Shown here one piece after another: positions 22,205-26,462 of a DNA stretch of 26,462 nucleotides. The notes beneath the pieces are model-generated. The model did no database searches. It was not told where the DNA came from and was given only the letters and a program-made list of their open reading frames with translations. How positions within the stretch are numbered: position 1 is the first letter of the stretch; the number at the start of each line of letters is the position of its first letter. The position numbers and the translations under genes were made by a program. This DNA is from Cyanobacteria bacterium HKST-UBA02 (GTDB lineage: Bacteria > Cyanobacteriota > Vampirovibrionia > Obscuribacterales > Obscuribacteraceae): NCBI GenBank assembly GCA_020431945.1, contig JAGQHH010000136.1, positions 1 to 26,462 on the forward strand, in the 5' to 3' direction.

Positions 22205-23662
22205 TTAGACGATATTGCCGGCAATCGCCTGAAGATCCTTCGCTAGATCAGAAGCCTCGGCATATCGATGGTCTAGATCCAGGGCGGTGGCTTTGCTGAT
22301 CACCCGATCTAGATCAGGCGATATCTCCGGGCGTTTTTCTCTGGGGCTGGAAGCGGTTATCGGCTCGGGATCTTCTCCCGTGAGGAGAAAGTACATGGTG
22401 GCGCCCAGTGAATAGATGTCGCTCCGGGGGCAGGGATAGCCCCGCACCTGCTCCGGCGCTATATAGGACTGCTTGCCGACAACGGTGGAAAGACGGACAG
22501 TCTCGAACTGATGGGCGACGGTGAAGTCGACCAGCTTGATCCGCCCGCCCGGCTCCAGAATCAGATTGTCCGGAGTGAGGTCCCGGTGGATAACCGGCTG
22601 GCTCATATTGTGGAGATAGCCAAGAATATTCGCTACCTGAATGCCCCAGTCCGTCACCGCCTCCTGACCGGCGGCTCCCTGTCTCTTTATAAGAGCACGC
22701 AGGCTCGCTCCTTCGATGAGCTCGAGGACTATATAGCCCCGGTGATCTTCGATGAAACAGTCGAGCATAGAAACAATCTGCGGGTGGTTGATCTTGCTCA
22801 GGATATCGGCCTCATTCATGAGCATGTTAGTTTTGCTCTGCTCCACGGCTTCGTTCTTGTGCACCGGCAGGACATACTCTTTGAGAACCACATCCGGTGA
22901 AGTCTCCAGCGCCGAGCGGCGTCTGGCTCTATAGGCGGTGCCCTGACCGCCGCCGCCGATTATCGATACGATCTCGTAGTCGCCGTCTTGAAGGAGATCG
23001 CCCGGGACGAGAGCGCCGGTGCGCTTGCGGCTCTCGGGATCGGTGAAATACTGGAGCCAGAGATTGGTGTAGCGCGGATCGCTGTTGTGCGTACCGGACG
23101 ATTCGAGCTCCAGCCCTGCCTCCGGAGCGAATTCGCGAATTCTCGAGATCAGCTCGGCTTCCTCTATCCATTCGAAGGCCACGTCTCTGCGGAGCTGGTA
23201 GACTCGGCTATCCGAGGTTCCGAGCAGGATACCGCCAGCGGTGCCTTTGTCCGTGTCGAGTTTGTTTTTCGAGATGACGCCCCGCAATCTTGCCCAGGGT
23301 ATGAAATGATTGTATCTGGGCTTACCATGAACCCCCATGGAGATGCCCCTGTTGTCGACGGAGAGAACCCGCAGAAGACCCCTGCCTTCTCTGGATTGCT
23401 TATAGCGTTTGTATCCGATCGTCAGTGTGCATATGCCGACAATCGCCAGGGGAACCAGCTCGAGCAGATGGCCGGCGAGGATCTTCTCCAGTGCTGATAA
23501 AGCTGTCAGACGTGTGGAGAAGAGAAAGACGAAGACGATGATGAAGCCGATTGCGAATTTGATCAAGAGCGGTCCGAAGCTCTTGTCCCTGGGGGTACCG
23601 ACAGAGGTGATTACTGTGTCGAGTTCGAGGCTGTCTGGAAAGTTATGCTTGTAGATGCTCAT
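22205..23662 (-). CDS. Membrane protein kinase, second of pair 2 (HRDLTPDN, DFT)
   Basis: 485 residues. Two membrane spans (about 28-49 and 61-84), a probable PH-like region (LLRVLSVDNRGISM, then IPWARLRGVISKN, to about 180), the linker DPRYTNLWLQYF, and a kinase domain from about 228. The nucleotide loop IIGGGGQGTAYRA is glycine-rich, the ATP lysine is K261 (VVLKEY), the alpha-C Glu lies in MNEADIL, the catalytic loop is HRDLTPDN (359-366), VDFTVAH replaces DFG (Asp 379), and APEQ follows. It begins within the stop codon of the preceding kinase (ATGA), so translation is probably coupled; there is no strong ribosome site of its own. Its closest relative here is the DFS kinase at 8802-10919, which shares the linker and domain order. 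The stop abuts the convergent MshEN-like gene. Confidence 0.9.
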   Translation of the reverse strand: MSIYKHNFPDSLELDTVITSVGTPRDKSFGPLLIKFAIGFIIVFVFLFSTRLTALSALEKILAGHLLELVPLAIVGICTLTIGYKRYKQSREGRGLLRVLSVDNRGISMGVHGKPRYNHFIPWARLRGVISKNKLDTDKGTAGGILLGTSDSRVYQLRRDVAFEWIEEAELISRIREFAPEAGLELESSGTHNSDPRYTNLWLQYFTDPESRKRTGALVPGDLLQDGDYEIVSIIGGGGQGTAYRARRRSALETSPDVVLKEYVLPVHKNEAVEQSKTNMLMNEADILSKINHPQIVSMLDCFIEDHRGYIVLELIEGASLRALIKRQGAAGQEAVTDWGIQVANILGYLHNMSQPVIHRDLTPDNLILEPGGRIKLVDFTVAHQFETVRLSTVVGKQSYIAPEQVRGYPCPRSDIYSLGATMYFLLTGEDPEPITASSPREKRPEISPDLDRVISKATALDLDHRYAEASDLAKDLQAIAGNIV

Positions 23663-25095
23663 TTCGCCGGCACCAGTCTTTTCAGTCTCTCGCCGAACTC
23701 GTCTATGGACGGCCGGGCTTTCTCGTCGTCCTGGTTGGTGCAGGCTAGAAGGAGATCGGCAAAATCCACCGAGACGACCCGGTAGAGCCGGGCCGAGGGA
23801 AGCTGGCTGAAGGCTTCCGGGTCATTGCCGGTAAGGATGAAATAGAGGGTTCCGCCAAGAGCGTAGATATCGCTTTTCAAGGTCGCTCGTCCCCGGAATT
23901 GCTCCACGGGCATATAAGCCGTCTTACCCACCATGGTGCCGGTGACGGTGCCGATAAACGTATTGGAGGCGCCGAAGTCGATGAGGCTGAGACTGCCGTC
24001 TTTCTCCATGATGAAATTGTCCGGGGTGAGATCGCGGTGTATCACAGGCGGTACACGATTGTGCAGGTAAGAGACGATCTCGGCCATCTCTTTCGCCCAT
24101 TGCAGGGCCCGGGTCTCGCTCTGAGCGCCTTGCTCCAGCACCAGGGTACGAAGATTCTGACCTTCCAGGTAGTCCATGAGCAGATAGTGCCTGTCCTGCT
24201 CCACGAAATAATCGAAGATTTTGACGATACGTTGATGATCGAGCTCGGCGAGAATTCTTGCTTCCCGGGCGAAATGCTCCAGGGCCAGCTCTTTCACTTC
24301 GGGCTCGCAGACCGAGGGCAGGGCTGCTTCTTTGAGAACACAGGTGCGCTTGCCCTCGGGAAGCTCCGCTTCGACAAGATAAATCGCCGAAAGCCCGCTC
24401 ATGGCGATCTGTCCGATTACTTTGATGCGTCCGTCCGAAAGAATCGTATTGGAGGGAAGGGGAACGAAGGCTGTGGAGCCCAGCCGCATACCGAGCTCTT
24501 CCTGCCAGAGCCCGGTGAAGCTCAGGGCCTTGATGCCCTCTCCGGAGCCTGATAGTTTCAGGGAAAGCGATTCGATTGCCGGATAATATTCGACATCCTG
24601 GCAGTATGTCTGGATAAGAAGCAAGAGCCTCTCCAGTTCGTCTTTGGTGAAGCCGTTCAGATTGAGGGCGGCGAATTTGCCGTCGGTGAATGTCAGGCAG
24701 ACTCGATCCGGTTGCGGAGAAGGCTGGCTGTTCCTGGTGAAATAAACCTGTCTGAGCTCGCTCCAGGGACGCTCGAGCTTGAAACCGGATGAAATCAGGA
24801 AAACGAAGGGCAGGTCGATTCTCCGGTGATCGGCTGTCAGGGTGGTATTGCTCAACTGGCTTCCGGACCAGAGCGCCAGCCCGATCATGAGAAGACTGAC
24901 GAAGAGCAACTGAACCGTGACCACCGGATGCAAGATGAAACACCCGAGAAGGACAGCCGATGCCACAAGCGGAAAAAATAGACTGCCCCGTCCTGCGCTG
25001 TCGCTGTCGGTGAGGCTGTCCAGGGCTGAGATCACCCGGTTCATCAGCGTCTCTTCGGCGAGATGAACGTATTTGATCTTATATTCACTTTCCAT
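23659..25095 (-). CDS. Membrane protein kinase, first of pair 2 (HRDLTPDN, DFG)
   Basis: 478 residues. Two membrane spans at about 40-82 (FFPLVASAVLLGCFILHPVV and LLFVSLLMIGLALWSG), a probable PH-like region (LTADHRRIDLPFVFLI, then RPWSELRQVYFTR, then VCLTFTDGKFAALNL), and a kinase domain from about 223. The nucleotide loop IAMSGLSAIY keeps one glycine, the ATP lysine is K255 (CVLKEA), the alpha-C Glu lies in FAREARIL, the catalytic loop is HRDLTPDN (353-360), and DFG is at 373. PVEQ stands in place of APE, losing the proline. The ATG at 25095 is preferred (GGAG 12 bases upstream); a TTG at 25113, three bases after the upstream stop, is possible. It ends with the ATGA shared by its partner. 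The closest relative here is the kinase at 10916-13720. Confidence 0.88.
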   Translation of the reverse strand: MESEYKIKYVHLAEETLMNRVISALDSLTDSDSAGRGSLFFPLVASAVLLGCFILHPVVTVQLLFVSLLMIGLALWSGSQLSNTTLTADHRRIDLPFVFLISSGFKLERPWSELRQVYFTRNSQPSPQPDRVCLTFTDGKFAALNLNGFTKDELERLLLLIQTYCQDVEYYPAIESLSLKLSGSGEGIKALSFTGLWQEELGMRLGSTAFVPLPSNTILSDGRIKVIGQIAMSGLSAIYLVEAELPEGKRTCVLKEAALPSVCEPEVKELALEHFAREARILAELDHQRIVKIFDYFVEQDRHYLLMDYLEGQNLRTLVLEQGAQSETRALQWAKEMAEIVSYLHNRVPPVIHRDLTPDNFIMEKDGSLSLIDFGASNTFIGTVTGTMVGKTAYMPVEQFRGRATLKSDIYALGGTLYFILTGNDPEAFSQLPSARLYRVVSVDFADLLLACTNQDDEKARPSIDEFGERLKRLVPAK

Positions 25096-25116
25096 TGCCT
25101 GATTGTACTCCAATCA

Positions 25117-26462
25117 TCAGTGCATTATTCGCACCAGTATCTGGATCAGCAGATAAATCAAGCGCAGGAGCGATAGATAGGACATGCCTATCTTGTGACC
25201 GAGAATCTTACGAATCACCATGATCGACAGGATAACGATAATGGTACCAGTGGCGATACTGGCGATCCTGGTGTTGCCGGCCAGTATCATGATCGCGGCA
25301 AAGATATAGACTCCTGTTATCCAGAGCGGTCTTTTGAAATCTTCGAACTTGATAAATTTCCCGGCTACGGGATGAGTGCGTATTCTTAAATTGGACATGA
25401 TCCTGAGCAGTGAGTCGATGGGAAGCCAGATCAGGAGCACGATAATCGCAACCGGCGCCAGGAATATTTTTAGCACAGGGGGCGTCGAGCCGATGATGCT
25501 TTCCCGGATGAAGGTTCCCAGACGCTCTCTGAAAACAGGGAAGCATGTGAGGAACGGATCGCGCATACGAACGAGATCGACGATGTTTCTGGCTGCCAGA
25601 TCATAGTGCGGACAGAGGGCGAGGGCTTCCTGCAGATATCCCATAGCCTCCTGGTCCTGGTTCCGTTTGGCGTAGACGATGCCTTTGTTGACCAGGAGGG
25701 CTTCTTTGTCTTTGCCGAGGGCCATTGACTGATCGATATATTCTTCCGCCTCGTCCAGCCTTCCCAGGGAGAGAAGAGCAATGGTGCGTAGATGGACCGA
25801 GCTCATTCGCTCCGGTTCTTTCTCGAGGATCGAATCGACGAGCTCCAGGCAGTGCTGGTATTCACCGAGCTGGTTCGATGCGGACGCTTCGCATTCCATG
25901 AGATCGGGATGGTGCGGGCTCAAAGCCAGACCCTTGCGGCAGGTTTCCTGGGCTTTCTTGAATTCGTCTATCTCGCTGTAAGCCCAGGCTAGAAGGGCGA
26001 GACCGTCAGCCGTGGGAGACTCATCCATGAGCTTCTCGATTTCGGTTATGGCTTTCTTGATAGTGCCGCGCTTCGAGTGAATGAGAACCAGCACCCGGAG
26101 CGGTCGGGAAGAGGAAGGTCGCAGCCGCATGGCTTCTCTGATCGCCACTTCCGCCTCATCGAGAGCATTTTTTTCGTAGAGAATCTCGGCCAGATTTCTG
26201 TGTGACAGGTGATTCAGGGGATGCTTCTCGATAGTGTCCCGACAGATCGCTTCGGCATCTTCGAGCTGCCCGGAGTGCTGGAGTATGGAGACCAGCAAGT
26301 CTGAGTTACCTGCCTCCGAGGGATTGATCCTGATTGCTTCTCGTATGTGTGTTTCGGCTTCTTCGAACTGGTCCGCATTAAAGAGAGAGCATGCCAGGGC
26401 GTAGTGGGTGGAGTCGCAGGTCGGGTTCAGGCGCAGAGCCTCCCGGCAGCGCTCGATGGAGG
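25117..26462 (-). CDS. TPR protein with C-terminal membrane region, N-terminus beyond right edge
   Basis: The frame stays open to the right edge, so at least 447 residues are encoded here and the start is not seen; the in-frame TTG at 26298 lies inside a TPR repeat and is not the start. Roughly ten TPR units occur, for example DAEAICRDTIEKHPLNHLSHRNLAEILYE, DEAEVAIREAMRLRPSSSRPLRVLVLIHS and DEAEEYIDQSMALGKDKEALLVNKGIVYA. Then come three or four membrane segments: FLAPVAIIVLLIWLPI, LWITGVYIFAAIMILAG, IATGTIIVILSIMVI and a final hydrophobic helix. The stop is 21 bases before the ATG of the kinase downstream, so it is in the same operon as kinase pair 2 and may organise the kinases at the membrane; that role is inference. 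Confidence 0.85.
   Translation of the reverse strand, partial: SIERCREALRLNPTCDSTHYALACSLFNADQFEEAETHIREAIRINPSEAGNSDLLVSILQHSGQLEDAEAICRDTIEKHPLNHLSHRNLAEILYEKNALDEAEVAIREAMRLRPSSSRPLRVLVLIHSKRGTIKKAITEIEKLMDESPTADGLALLAWAYSEIDEFKKAQETCRKGLALSPHHPDLMECEASASNQLGEYQHCLELVDSILEKEPERMSSVHLRTIALLSLGRLDEAEEYIDQSMALGKDKEALLVNKGIVYAKRNQDQEAMGYLQEALALCPHYDLAARNIVDLVRMRDPFLTCFPVFRERLGTFIRESIIGSTPPVLKIFLAPVAIIVLLIWLPIDSLLRIMSNLRIRTHPVAGKFIKFEDFKRPLWITGVYIFAAIMILAGNTRIASIATGTIIVILSIMVIRKILGHKIGMSYLSLLRLIYLLIQILVRIMH

Overview
The window carries about 20 genes, nearly all on the minus strand, from a bacterium with fairly GC-rich coding sequence and strong Shine-Dalgarno sites (AGGAGG/GGAGG). The mix of Hanks-type kinases fused to membrane segments, TPR proteins, a PknB-like kinase with an extracellular leucine-rich-repeat tail, a CpaB-like and a TadE-like pilus protein and low-complexity proteins resembles the non-photosynthetic cyanobacterial relatives (Vampirovibrionia/Melainabacteria, Obscuribacter-like). 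This placement is inference: there is no rRNA or marker gene here, and no tRNA or CRISPR array was seen.

Layout. (1) 1-1307 is an AT-richer, accessory-looking edge: the N-terminal part of a tyrosine recombinase running off the left end, a small DUF4259-like gene, and palindromes sharing CCGAAAATG that flank that small gene. (2) 1308-4602: a Tat-exported M3 zinc peptidase and a Gfo/Idh/MocA oxidoreductase. (3) 4684-7636: unrecognised proteins, namely a Q/N-rich protein with EF-hand-like segments, a small membrane protein with a PH-like domain, a W/Q-rich protein with a fresh 114-bp tandem duplication, and a 70-residue protein. (4) 7774-13720: an operon of two membrane kinases joined by an ATGA overlap plus a helical-repeat protein, headed by a near-consensus promoter with a palindrome in its spacer. 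(5) 13891-18815: a CpaB-like protein, a PknB-like receptor kinase with LRR tail, a secreted TPR protein and a TadE-like pseudopilin. (6) 18938-22204: a membrane-anchored TPR protein, MscL, and a protein built from three MshEN/GspE_N-like repeats. (7) 22205-26462: a second ATGA-coupled kinase pair preceded by a TPR-membrane protein that continues past the right edge.

The most interesting feature is the pair of two-kinase modules (10916-13720 + 8802-10919, and 23659-25095 + 22205-23662). In each pair the genes overlap by four bases, all four proteins have membrane segments, a probable PH-like region and a kinase domain with HRDxTPDN in place of HRDxKPxN. The first kinase of each pair keeps DFG but has a degraded glycine loop; the second keeps a glycine-containing loop but has DFS or DFT. 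The second members also share a DPRYTxxW linker. This looks like a duplicated, co-translated two-kinase signalling unit at the membrane, associated with TPR scaffold proteins. The pairing and motifs are read directly from the sequence; the functional reading is inference.
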